Below are positions 49,837 to 57,563 of a DNA stretch of 64,000 nucleotides, piece after piece (the stretch's first letter is position 1; every line of letters starts with the position of its first letter). The notes beneath the pieces are model-generated. The model did not search any database. It was not told the origin of the DNA and was given only the letters and a program-made list of their open reading frames with translations. Location of the stretch: contig JAFUAA010000002.1 in NCBI GenBank assembly GCA_017460915.1, positions 44,087 through 108,086 on the forward strand. The letters run 5' to 3'. The translations under genes and the position numbers were made by a program. The DNA comes from Bacteroidales bacterium. GTDB taxonomy: Bacteria > Bacteroidota > Bacteroidia > Bacteroidales > F082.

Positions 49837-51111
49837 TCAGAACTTTATTTCCACGCCAATGCTCCTGAACTTTTCCGTGGTAACAGCCTTGTTGTACTCA
49901 GGCAGGAGGTTGGTATAAACCCTAAAGCCGTGAACGAAGCCAATCAAACCAGTGTTGATGCTCAGTCCGACCTCCAATTTCCACGGGTTGAAAAGCAATG
50001 GGGCGTTTTCTCCAGTCCAGCCTTTGTAATTGTTTTCGTGGCTACGGGTGTCGAGCGTACCGTGCAGGCGGCGACCGAAGAATGCATCCAATGAAAGACT
50101 GCTTTTCAAGGGTTCAGCAAAATGGAAGTAAAGTTCGACAGGAATGCCAAGATAACCGTTGGTTAGTTGGTTTTGTTGGATAGGTGTCTGTCCGTCAATG
50201 GTTTCCAACCCGTTCTCGTTGAGTTTCAGTTGGTGTACCATGTAATATCGATTGAAGTTGTAGCGCAATCCTGTCGAAAGTGTCCAACGGTCGCCAAAAC
50301 GGAAACTTGTCAGCATGCCCCACGAAACGGTGAGTACGCCATTGTTGGTGAACGGGCTGTTGAAGTCAACTGGGTTTTGGTACTTTCTGAAACCTATGCC
50401 TGCATTGAAGGCGAGGTCTTGGCTCCAAGTCTTATAACACTCCTTGGTAACGGGTTGTCCGTCAACGATTTCTGTTTTGATGACTTTGGGATTCTTCTTC
50501 TCGTAGAACCAAGTTGGGCTTTTGTATTCCTTTACAAGTATTTCTCCGTCCAAAAGGCTTGTTCCATACTGAAAATCAGCATTGTAAAGTTCAATGATTG
50601 GTTTTCCGCTTCCTTGGATGGTGTCGATGCTCACCTTGCTTTCGTCGCTTAGGTGAATTAAAAACTCTCCACCGGAAATCAATTGATTTATGTTTGCCTC
50701 TGATTTTCTCATCAGATAGAGGTAGTCTTTGGTTTCGACATCCTGTGGAACACTAAGATGGTCAAAGGAGGCCTTGGCTTCTCTGAATAACGTAATGGCC
50801 TTGAAGTTGAGATTCCCTTCCAACTCAATTATCGTCCCCTGAGGTAACATCATGTTCTCGAGGATGGTCAGCGTGTCGCCACTAAGGTTGCAGACTTGGG
50901 CCTCGGCGGCAATGCCAGCAAAGCGTTCAGGGATGATGACGGCAAGGCGATAAGTGTCGGTGTCGCGGTGCATAAGGCGCACGTCCCAACCTGCGTCAAT
51001 GTTCAGATAACTAATTGGTTGGCTGATAGTTTGCTCAATGGCGACTTCTTCTTGGGCAAAGCCTAACGCGGTCAGGCAAAGTAGCATTAATAATAAGGTG
51101 ATGCGTTTCAT
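49837..51111 (-). CDS. Outer-membrane barrel protein with GIN/DUF2807-like N-terminal domain
   Basis: A 424-residue exported protein. Signal peptide MKRITLLLMLLCLTALGFAQ is followed by a beta-helical region (about 35-190, ISYLNIDAGWDVRLMHRDTD and AKASFDHLSVPQDVETKDYL), like the auto-transporter-adhesin GIN domain. The C-terminal part has barrel strands (LAFNAGIGFRKY, RWTLSTGLRYNFNRYYM, LGIPVELYFHF, VGLSINTGLIGF), ending in a terminal aromatic (VEIKF). It is the third gene of the ECF sigma / anti-sigma-like operon and is probably the surface end of the signalling path. Confidence 0.78.
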   Translation of the reverse strand: MKRITLLLMLLCLTALGFAQEEVAIEQTISQPISYLNIDAGWDVRLMHRDTDTYRLAVIIPERFAGIAAEAQVCNLSGDTLTILENMMLPQGTIIELEGNLNFKAITLFREAKASFDHLSVPQDVETKDYLYLMRKSEANINQLISGGEFLIHLSDESKVSIDTIQGSGKPIIELYNADFQYGTSLLDGEILVKEYKSPTWFYEKKNPKVIKTEIVDGQPVTKECYKTWSQDLAFNAGIGFRKYQNPVDFNSPFTNNGVLTVSWGMLTSFRFGDRWTLSTGLRYNFNRYYMVHQLKLNENGLETIDGQTPIQQNQLTNGYLGIPVELYFHFAEPLKSSLSLDAFFGRRLHGTLDTRSHENNYKGWTGENAPLLFNPWKLEVGLSINTGLIGFVHGFRVYTNLLPEYNKAVTTEKFRSIGVEIKF

Positions 51112-51137
51112 CGTATTAGATTTTAATTTGTTGATAA

Positions 51138-51935
51138 TCAGAATTTAATTTCCAAGGCCAGCATGCCGTTTTTCATGTTCGGGTCTTGCGGCTGGCCGAA
51201 GAGGGTTTTGTCCTCAAAAACAGGTCGTTTTGTTGGTTTGTTTTCGGGTTGTTTTTCCAACTTGCCATAACCCACCAGGCTTTCGCTTTTGATGACTTTT
51301 CGCAATGGTTTTTGACTTTCCATGGCCAAAGGTTCGTTTGGAATTTCCGTCGCGGTTTCGATTGGCGTAACCAATATGGAATCAATGGTTTCCGTCTTTT
51401 TCGCTTCGGCGATGAGCGGTCGTTCCGAAAGGATGGGCTTGACTTTTTCCATCGGTTTTTCAACCTTGGTTTTCGGTTGTTTCGTCTTGGTGGGAGCAAC
51501 TTCAGCCATAGGTTCTTCAACTATTATCGTTTCTTGTTGAGGCGTTTTTTCCTCAATTTTTATGGCCACCGAATCGTTGGTTTGGGTTTGCTCGGCCAAA
51601 ATCGGTTCGTTTTCTTCTTGCGTCGTCGATGCCGAGGGCTTGATGACGAGCCAAAGCAGGAGGCAGGCTGCTGCCGCACCCAATGCCCACCAAAGTGGAT
51701 ATAGTTTGCGTCGCTTTGCGTCATTGCGAGCGTGGCGAAGCAATCCAGTTTGTGTTGTCTGTATTGTGGTCAATCTGGATTGCTTCGTCGTTCCTCCTCG
51801 CAATGATCCCTCCAATGCCTCCAAACTATCGATTAATTCGCCAAGTTGCTTTTGCCGACGGGCGTTTTTGCCGTGTTGCTCCAGCGCATCAAGCAGTTGC
51901 TTGAGTTCGGTGTTCATTTCGTTTTCTTCGTTCAT
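51138..51935 (-). CDS. Anti-sigma-like single-pass membrane protein with in-frame repeat insertion
   Basis: A 265-residue protein: a helical cytoplasmic N-terminus (ELKQLLDALEQHGKNARRQ), one membrane segment (LYPLWWALGAAAACLLLWLV, about residues 78-97), then a long charged Pro/Thr/Glu/Lys-rich periplasmic part. Gene order behind an ECF sigma factor and the 4-base overlap suggest it holds the sigma factor at the membrane. Residues about 46-75 are encoded by a family B repeat and sit between the anti-sigma-like helix and the membrane segment. This part reads GSLRGGTTKQSR onward and is low-complexity. Confidence 0.75.
   Translation of the reverse strand: MNEENEMNTELKQLLDALEQHGKNARRQKQLGELIDSLEALEGSLRGGTTKQSRLTTIQTTQTGLLRHARNDAKRRKLYPLWWALGAAAACLLLWLVIKPSASTTQEENEPILAEQTQTNDSVAIKIEEKTPQQETIIVEEPMAEVAPTKTKQPKTKVEKPMEKVKPILSERPLIAEAKKTETIDSILVTPIETATEIPNEPLAMESQKPLRKVIKSESLVGYGKLEKQPENKPTKRPVFEDKTLFGQPQDPNMKNGMLALEIKF
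51719..51807. repeat. Family B repeat inside the anti-sigma-like gene
   Basis: CGTCATTGCGAGCGTGGCGA leads to GAAGCAATCCAG, and the right arm CTGGATTGCTTCG leads to CTCGCAATGA. This is the same inverted pair as 39823-39907. The gene frame stays open through about 30 codons. Confidence 0.85.
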
Positions 51936-52426
51936 GGTAGTTCGTTTTTATGGTGTTCGATGGCGTTTCTTAGTGATTTATAGGCTCTTGACAGGGTGGC
52001 GTAGAGGTGGGTGCTGCTCATCCCCGTGGCCTTCTCGATGTCGGGGTTGCTCATGCCTTCCTCGTATTTCATCAGGATGGCATCGCGCTGACGCTGTGGC
52101 AGTTGCTCGACTAACCGACGCGCCAGTTGGTAGCGTTCCTCCAAACTGTCGTCAGAGGTTTCGGTCAGCATGAGGCTTTCGGCGTCGATGGGGACGGTGG
52201 GCTGCAGTTTTCGCAATTGGTCGATGCTACGCCTTTTGACGATGGTCAGGCTGAGGCGTTCCATCTCGCGGGCATCGTGGAGTTGGTCGTATTGTTCCCA
52301 CAGGCTGATGACCGTTTCCTGCACGGCGTCTTCCGCAGTGTCGGCGTTGCCGATAATCCTTTCGGCGGTTCGTTGCAGTCGCGGTTGCAGGCGTAGGATG
52401 TCGCGTTTGAAGTCCTCAATCGTCAT
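51932..52426 (-). CDS. ECF sigma-70 family RNA polymerase sigma factor
   Basis: A 164-residue sigma factor. Region 2 is MTIEDFKRDILRLQPRLQRTAERIIGNADTAEDAVQETVISLW, and region 4 is QLPQRQRDAILMKYEEGMSNPDIEKATGMSSTHLYATLSRAYKSL. It is the first gene of the operon, with stop and next start overlapping at 51932-51935. The downstream genes indicate envelope signalling. The signal is unknown. Confidence 0.93.
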   Translation of the reverse strand: MTIEDFKRDILRLQPRLQRTAERIIGNADTAEDAVQETVISLWEQYDQLHDAREMERLSLTIVKRRSIDQLRKLQPTVPIDAESLMLTETSDDSLEERYQLARRLVEQLPQRQRDAILMKYEEGMSNPDIEKATGMSSTHLYATLSRAYKSLRNAIEHHKNELP

Positions 52427-52494
52427 TTTGCTGTCGTTCGTTTACTTTATATCGCAGCAAAAGGCGAAATCTTACACTTTTTTCGGAAAAAATT

Positions 52495-53040
52495 TCAAAT
52501 CACCCGCTCGTTGACGATGCGCCACTCGTCTGGCTGCAAGCTGCCCAAGGCGATGTTCCCAATCTGGACGCGGATGAGCCGCAGTGTGGGAAACCCAACG
52601 GCGGCGGTCATGTGGCGCACTTGTCGGTTCTTGCCTTCGATGAGGGTGAGGCATACCCAACTGGTCGGGATGGTGGCGCGGTAGCGGATGGGTGGCACGC
52701 GCTCCCAAAGGTTTTGGGGAGCTTCTACGATTTGCGCTTGACAAGGCTTGGTGCGGTAACCTTTGATGATGACACCTTTTTTCAACTGGTTGACAGCTTC
52801 TTGCGTGATTTGTCCATCCACTTGGGCGAGATAGGTGCGCGGATGCTCGAATTTCGGGTCCAGCAGTTTCTTGATGAGCCGCCCATCGTCGGTGAGAAGC
52901 AGGGCGCCTTCGCTGTCGTGGTCGAGGCGACCGGCGGCATACACGTTGGGCGGAAAGCCGAATTCGTCCAAAGCCCGATGTCCGGCTTCGGGGGTGAACT
53001 GGCTGAGTACGCCATAAGGTTTGTTGAAAAGAATCACCAT
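52495..53040 (-). CDS. 23S rRNA pseudouridine synthase, RluE/RsuA family
   Basis: A 181-residue enzyme of the RsuA/RluB/E/F group. The catalytic Asp is in GRLDHDSEGALLLTDDG, near residue 40, and the family ends CLTLIEGKNRQVRHMTAAVGFPTLRLIRVQIGNIAL. It lacks an S4 domain, which matches RluE-like proteins. It isomerises a uridine in 23S rRNA by family; the exact site is not predictable. It has its own TACCTTTG promoter at 53063-53070. Confidence 0.92.
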   Translation of the reverse strand: MVILFNKPYGVLSQFTPEAGHRALDEFGFPPNVYAAGRLDHDSEGALLLTDDGRLIKKLLDPKFEHPRTYLAQVDGQITQEAVNQLKKGVIIKGYRTKPCQAQIVEAPQNLWERVPPIRYRATIPTSWVCLTLIEGKNRQVRHMTAAVGFPTLRLIRVQIGNIALGSLQPDEWRIVNERVI

Positions 53041-53062
53041 GGGTTTTGATGCAAATCAGATG

Positions 53063-53070
53063 CAAAGGTA
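53063..53070 (-). promoter_or_regulatory. -7 promoter element of the pseudouridine synthase gene
   Basis: The minus strand reads TACCTTTG, 22 bases before the start codon at 53040. Confidence 0.6.
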
Positions 53071-53112
53071 CACTTTTCTTGATGGAAAAATCGGTTTGAT
53101 TGGGAAAAACCG

Positions 53113-53120
53113 TATTTTTG
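53113..53120 (+). promoter_or_regulatory. -7 promoter element of the OlsF-like gene
   Basis: TATTTTTG ends 9 bases before the ATG at 53130, so the transcript would start at or just before the start codon (leaderless or nearly so). Confidence 0.65.
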
Positions 53121-53129
53121 CGCTCTGAT

Positions 53130-54926
53130 ATGACAATGCGAAAAGTAGTAACCAACGTGGATCTAAAAAAGGCCTTCGGCTTGAAGGGATTCTTCGGCAC
53201 ATGTGTGGCGGGAATGGCCTATGGCTTAATTGGCCTGGGCGAAATCAACCGTTTGTTTGACAGTGCTGCTGATTATCAAGGCCGTGAGTTTGCCGACCAT
53301 CTGTTGGAAAACATGGGCATCACCATCGATGTGAGTCCCGATCAGTTGGAAAGTATCCCGAGAGAAGGCGGTTTCGTGGTGGTCAGCAACCATCCTTTCG
53401 GCGGCATCGAGGGTGTGATGCTCTTGAGTGCCATTGCCAAGGTCCGCCCCGATTTCAAGATCATGGCCAACTTCATCCTTTCGCATATCCCCAACCTCAA
53501 GGAAAACTTCTTTGCCGTCAACCCATTCGAGAAAAATCCAGAGTGGAAGAGCAGCGTGGGTGGCATCAAGGGCGCCATCCAGCATATCGCTGCGGGCAAT
53601 GGCTTGGGCGTTTTCCCGGCGGGCGAAGTGTCGCGCTATCATGGGAACGACTATCCTGAGGACCTGCCTTGGAGCACCTCGATTGCGCGTATCATCAAGA
53701 ATGCCAATGTCCCTGTGATTCCTGTGTTTTGGGAAGGCCGTAACTCGAAGCTGTTCTATGCCGTCGACAAGATTCACAGCATGTTGGGGACTTCACGGCT
53801 GTGCCGCGAGTTGGCCAACAAAAAAGGGACTTGTTTCAACCTGCAAATCGGCAAGCCAATCCTGCCTACCGAAGTTGCGCTCTACGAAAATCCAAAGGAT
53901 TTGGCGGCCTACTTGCGTAGCCGTTCTTATGCGCTCGAAGCCAACCTCCCCGTGCCGATGACTGAAAAGAAGGAAACTCGACTTGCCGAAATCGAAGCGC
54001 CGAGGGAGTTGTCGCTCATGCAGGCCGAACTGAATGCCATACGCGAAAAGTCATTCCTGTATTCCGCCTCTGATTTCGACTGCTATCTTGCTGATTACGA
54101 TGATATTCCCAATTTGATGCACGAAATAGCCCGATTGCGCGAGGAGACTTTCCGTGCCATCGGCGAGGGCACAGGCAAGAGCCTCGACCAGGATAGGTTT
54201 GATTTGCATTTCAAACATCTGATTCTTTGGGATAATGCCAAACAACAGGTAGCTGGCTGCTATCGTTTGGGCATTGGCAGCGAAATCATTCCGAAATATG
54301 GTATTCAAGGGTTTTATGTCAATACTTTAGTGAAGTTTGATGAGGCTTTCTCCGACCATTTGGCGCATACCATCGAGTTGGGGCGTTCGTTTGTTACGTT
54401 GGAATACCAAAAAGAAGTGCTGCCTCTGATGTTGCTGTTGCGCGGCCTTGCCGACGTGGTGGTGCGCTATCCCGAAATCCGACATTTCATCGGGCCAGTC
54501 AGCATAAGCAGTTGGATGCCTAAGTTCTACCAAAGCATGATTGTCAAATACGTGGCCGAAAAGCATCCTGTGGAAGCCAAGTTGACGCATATGGCTACGC
54601 CTATCACGCCTTTCCACCCCGATTTCCTGAAAGTGGATGCCGATGTCTTGTTGCGCAACAATATGGATTCAATCGACCGTTTCGACAAGTTCATGTTTCG
54701 CCTGAGCAATGGCACTTATCGTTTGCCCACTTTGTTCAAAAAGTACCTAAAACTGAACGCCAAGTTCCTCTGCTTCAATGTCGACCCCGATTTCAACGAC
54801 ACACTTGATGCTTTGCTTTTCCTCACCTTCACCGACTTTCCGGAAGATGAGGTGATGCCACTGTTCCGCGACAGCAGCGACGAGGAAAAGGGAATCGTCA
54901 GGAAACGCTTTGGGTATATTAATTAG
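53130..54926 (+). CDS. Bifunctional OlsF-like acyltransferase (PlsC-like plus hemolysin/GNAT-like)
   Basis: A 598-residue fusion. The N-terminal domain (about 75-290) is a lysophospholipid O-acyltransferase with SNHPFGGIEG and a GVFPAGEVSRYHG motif. The C-terminal domain (about 310-560) is a hemolysin/OlsB-like N-acyltransferase (DDIPNLMHEIARLREETFRAIGEGTG, CYRLGIGSEIIPKYGIQGFYVNTLV, IELGRSFV). OlsF enzymes with this order make ornithine lipids in Serratia and Flavobacterium; related split genes make glycine lipids in Bacteroides. The product here is therefore an acylated amino-acid lipid, which one being uncertain. The ATG at 53136 is an alternative start. Confidence 0.88.
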   Translation: MTMRKVVTNVDLKKAFGLKGFFGTCVAGMAYGLIGLGEINRLFDSAADYQGREFADHLLENMGITIDVSPDQLESIPREGGFVVVSNHPFGGIEGVMLLSAIAKVRPDFKIMANFILSHIPNLKENFFAVNPFEKNPEWKSSVGGIKGAIQHIAAGNGLGVFPAGEVSRYHGNDYPEDLPWSTSIARIIKNANVPVIPVFWEGRNSKLFYAVDKIHSMLGTSRLCRELANKKGTCFNLQIGKPILPTEVALYENPKDLAAYLRSRSYALEANLPVPMTEKKETRLAEIEAPRELSLMQAELNAIREKSFLYSASDFDCYLADYDDIPNLMHEIARLREETFRAIGEGTGKSLDQDRFDLHFKHLILWDNAKQQVAGCYRLGIGSEIIPKYGIQGFYVNTLVKFDEAFSDHLAHTIELGRSFVTLEYQKEVLPLMLLLRGLADVVVRYPEIRHFIGPVSISSWMPKFYQSMIVKYVAEKHPVEAKLTHMATPITPFHPDFLKVDADVLLRNNMDSIDRFDKFMFRLSNGTYRLPTLFKKYLKLNAKFLCFNVDPDFNDTLDALLFLTFTDFPEDEVMPLFRDSSDEEKGIVRKRFGYIN

Positions 54927-54932
54927 GGAGTG

Positions 54933-55493
54933 TCATTCCTCCGTGTCTTCTTCCTCTATCGTCTGGGCGAAGAAACTGAAATTCACTTTCCCGTAATGGC
55001 GTTGCTCCATGAAGTGCGGGTGTTCCTCAAAATTTTGGTATTTGTCGTGTTCCAGCACGAACATTCCACCTTCGCGCAAAAGGTTGTTGTCGAAAATGAG
55101 GTTCACCAAGGTGCTGTAATGCTCGCAGTCGTAGGGCGGGTCGGCGAAGATGAGGTCATATTGCATCTTATGTTTTTCGAGGAATCGAAACACATCGGAA
55201 CGGATGGCCATCAATTCCTTCATGTTGAGTTTGTTGGCTGTCTCACGGATGAACTTCACGCAACCAAAGTCATGGTCGACTGAGACCACCTTGGGACAGC
55301 CGCGCGACACGAGCTCATAGGAGATGTTGCCCGTGCCGGCAAACAAATCCATCGCCTCGGTCTCTTCCAAGTCGAAGTGGTTCTCGATGATGTTGAACAA
55401 GCTTTCCTTGGCCATGTCGGTGGTAGGACGCACGGGCAGATTGTTCGGTGCTGTGATTTGTCTCCGTTGGTATCTTCCTCTGATGATTCTCAT
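54933..55493 (-). CDS. rsmD: 16S rRNA (guanine(966)-N(2))-methyltransferase RsmD
   Basis: A 186-residue methyltransferase. Family motifs are MRIIRGRYQRRQI, RPTTDMAKESLFNII, the SAM loop DLFAGTGNISYELVSRG and catalytic ADPPYD. It methylates a guanine of 16S rRNA. The start overlaps the stop of the DUF3822 gene by 4 bases (ATGA at 55490-55493), the conserved gene pair in Bacteroidota. The last residues are acidic (IEEEDTEE). Confidence 0.95.
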   Translation of the reverse strand: MRIIRGRYQRRQITAPNNLPVRPTTDMAKESLFNIIENHFDLEETEAMDLFAGTGNISYELVSRGCPKVVSVDHDFGCVKFIRETANKLNMKELMAIRSDVFRFLEKHKMQYDLIFADPPYDCEHYSTLVNLIFDNNLLREGGMFVLEHDKYQNFEEHPHFMEQRHYGKVNFSFFAQTIEEEDTEE

Positions 55494-56341
55494 CTTAATG
55501 CTTGATAATGAATGAAATAGTATTGAAATGGAACTTCTTTGAAGGTTTGGTTTGTGTTGAGCGACTCGGGTGCTTCGACGAAATGAATGTCCTTGACATA
55601 GCGTCCGCAAAGGGCGATGATTTCGGAAGCGGGACGAATAAGACCTGAGAAACAGACCGAAGTGTCCTGTCCCGAAAGTCCGTTTTGTTCCATCGCAAAG
55701 AGCAGGAAATAGGCAAAGTCTTCCTTCGTGTTGAACCTGAAGTTGTTGAAGAAAAGCAACTTCCCGTCTTTGCGGATTGCCATGTCGAAATCGCGGTTGC
55801 GCACGTTGACAAAAGCCCTTGTCGCGGGCTGGTTTTCCATCACCTTATTAATAAAGAGGGTGCTCGTATGCCTGATTTGTGTGTCTTTCCATTTTGCCAA
55901 CACCTTGTCTTGTAACGCCTTGGGAAAGGCGAATACGTTGTGGCATCCAGCTTTTTCAAGTTTTTCGGAGCCGATGGCAAAGCCTTCTGGGATTTGGGAT
56001 GTGAATTCTAAGTACTTGGCTTGGTCGACTTCGTTGAACCATGGCTTGGGGACAAGGGTGCAGAAACGGTTGTCGAAAAGGCATGAAACAGAGCGAAATG
56101 TCTTGTTATTCAAGTCTTTCGATGCCAGAGCGCGTTCCAGAGTGTGGAAAAGGTCATCGCTATCGACGAGCCAATCGGATTGGTAGAACTCCAAGCCGAC
56201 GAGAGCATTTGTCTGGCAGTCGAGAAGGGCAAAAGAAAGACCACCCAACGAGAATTGGATGGCCATTCTGTATTGCGATGACTTCTCGGCATCAAATGCC
56301 TCGCTGCATTGCGATATATAAGGGTTCAGTGATGCCGCCAT
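55490..56341 (-). CDS. DUF3822 family protein
   Basis: A 283-residue protein matching the DUF3822 family by its position next to rsmD and by phrases such as MAIQFSLGGLSFALLD, LFDNRFCTLVPKPWFNE, FVNVRNRDFDMAI and LLFFNNFRFNTKEDFAYFLLFAMEQ. The two halves repeat an actin/ASKHA-like alternation of strands and helices, so a kinase-like fold is possible; this is inference. Function unknown. It is the middle gene of a three-gene operon with the membrane protein upstream. Confidence 0.85.
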   Translation of the reverse strand: MAASLNPYISQCSEAFDAEKSSQYRMAIQFSLGGLSFALLDCQTNALVGLEFYQSDWLVDSDDLFHTLERALASKDLNNKTFRSVSCLFDNRFCTLVPKPWFNEVDQAKYLEFTSQIPEGFAIGSEKLEKAGCHNVFAFPKALQDKVLAKWKDTQIRHTSTLFINKVMENQPATRAFVNVRNRDFDMAIRKDGKLLFFNNFRFNTKEDFAYFLLFAMEQNGLSGQDTSVCFSGLIRPASEIIALCGRYVKDIHFVEAPESLNTNQTFKEVPFQYYFIHYQALR

Positions 56342-56354
56342 TCATCCTAACGGT

Positions 56355-56996
56355 TTAGAGTTTCTCCCAATTGCCGTCGGTGGTGGCTTCTTCCATCGAG
56401 CCGACTTTCAGGCCGGCATAGCGGTTGATGCTTTCCTTTTCGGCTTTGGCGTTGTCGCGACGTTGGTTCCATTCCTTCTCGCTGAAGGCGGCACCAGGCG
56501 TGGCCAAATAGACTTCGTAAGGCGTGCGAGCCTCGAAAACGGGAATCTTGATGCCGTTACGTTCAATCGTACCCGCTTCAAGTTCGTACTGTTGCTGCGG
56601 TTGGCTGAATGGCACAAACTTGATGTCGTTGATGTTGAAATTCGTCCTCTTGCCTTGCAGCGAGTCCATCACTTTCACGAAGCCGAGGGTGTCGTTGATG
56701 GTGCGGGTGAAGGTGGTGTCGGTTGGGTCGGGGACAATCTTCACAATCGGGATCTCGGCGGTTTGGCAGAACTTGATTAGCGTGTCGAAACTGTTGGTGT
56801 ACTGGCTGGTGGCATTCTTGTAGAACACCTCGGCATTACGGATGTCAATGAGGCGTTCAACGACCTGGGTTTCACGTGTTTTCTGCTCATTGCTGAACTT
56901 GATGGGAGCCTGGATGCTTTTGACGACTTGCATGGCTAATAACACAATAATGGCTAACAACACGATGTTGATGACAATGTTTAATCCTTTTTTCAT
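56355..56996 (-). CDS. Hypothetical single-pass membrane protein
   Basis: A 213-residue protein with one N-terminal membrane segment (about residues 5-25, IVINIVLLAIIVLLAMQVV). The extracytoplasmic region is helical and then beta-rich (RNAEVFYKNATSQYTNSFDTLIKFCQ, FVPFSQPQQQYELEAG, PYEVYLATPG). No domain is recognised. It is the first gene of the rsmD operon, 13 bases before the DUF3822 gene. The promoter is TAACTTTG at 57038-57045. Confidence 0.8.
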   Translation of the reverse strand: MKKGLNIVINIVLLAIIVLLAMQVVKSIQAPIKFSNEQKTRETQVVERLIDIRNAEVFYKNATSQYTNSFDTLIKFCQTAEIPIVKIVPDPTDTTFTRTINDTLGFVKVMDSLQGKRTNFNINDIKFVPFSQPQQQYELEAGTIERNGIKIPVFEARTPYEVYLATPGAAFSEKEWNQRRDNAKAEKESINRYAGLKVGSMEEATTDGNWEKL

Positions 56997-57037
56997 GTTC
57001 GTATGGTTTTTCTAATTACTTGCTTTTTCTGTGGCGG

Positions 57038-57045
57038 CAAAGTTA
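57038..57045 (-). promoter_or_regulatory. -7 promoter element of the rsmD operon
   Basis: The minus strand reads TAACTTTG, 41 bases before the start at 56996. Confidence 0.6.
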
Positions 57046-57086
57046 GGATTTTTTCCGTTATGTGTGGCAATTTTTTTTCTTTGATT

Positions 57087-57491
57087 TTAAAAATGGATTT
57101 TGTGGAAGTTTAAGTATTTGTCATCCAAATATTTGCGGATTTTGTCGGCGATGATGATGAAAACCTGTAGTTCGGTTTTTGCGAGCCAATTGATGGCATC
57201 ATCGTCACGATTGACGGCTTTTGCGAAGGCGAGGTTGATTTCATAGTGGTTTCTGACGAGCCATTCCTCTGCTTTCAGTTCCTTGTCGATGACGCTGTCG
57301 ATGGCGGCCAGATGTGGAAAACCGTGTCCCATCAGCCAGTCCTTGGCTTTGGTGTCGCCTTGTATGGTTTGGCTCAAGGCGCACAATTCGGGATAGCCGT
57401 TGCGCATCAGCCAGTCGCAGAACTCGTCGCCTTGCCCTGGCTCGAAGGTGCAGCCGAAGGCCATTAGTATTTTGATGGGGTAGTGGGTCAT
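57087..57491 (-). CDS. Hypothetical helical-repeat protein
   Basis: A 134-residue soluble protein made of about four units of roughly 33 residues, each with the phrase DWLMRNGYPEL, DWLMGHGFPHLAA, EWLVRNHYEINLAF or NWLAKTELQVF. The Trp-Leu and Tyr/His positions repeat, which implies an alpha-helical repeat fold. Function unknown. Its promoter (57499-57506) lies so close to the ATG that the message is probably leaderless. It is divergent from the AMP nucleosidase gene. Confidence 0.7.
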   Translation of the reverse strand: MTHYPIKILMAFGCTFEPGQGDEFCDWLMRNGYPELCALSQTIQGDTKAKDWLMGHGFPHLAAIDSVIDKELKAEEWLVRNHYEINLAFAKAVNRDDDAINWLAKTELQVFIIIADKIRKYLDDKYLNFHKIHF

Positions 57492-57498
57492 TGCGCTG

Positions 57499-57506
57499 CA
57501 AAGATA
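57499..57506 (-). promoter_or_regulatory. -7 promoter element of the helical-repeat gene
   Basis: The minus strand reads TATCTTTG, ending 7 bases before the start codon at 57491. Confidence 0.6.
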
Positions 57507-57537
57507 AATAAAGTTGTAGTATTTGGACGAGATTTCT

Positions 57538-57545
57538 TATTTTTG
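57538..57545 (+). promoter_or_regulatory. -7 promoter element of the AMP nucleosidase gene
   Basis: TATTTTTG lies 18 bases before the ATG at 57564. Confidence 0.65.
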
Positions 57546-57563
57546 CGCAAATATTTGACGACA

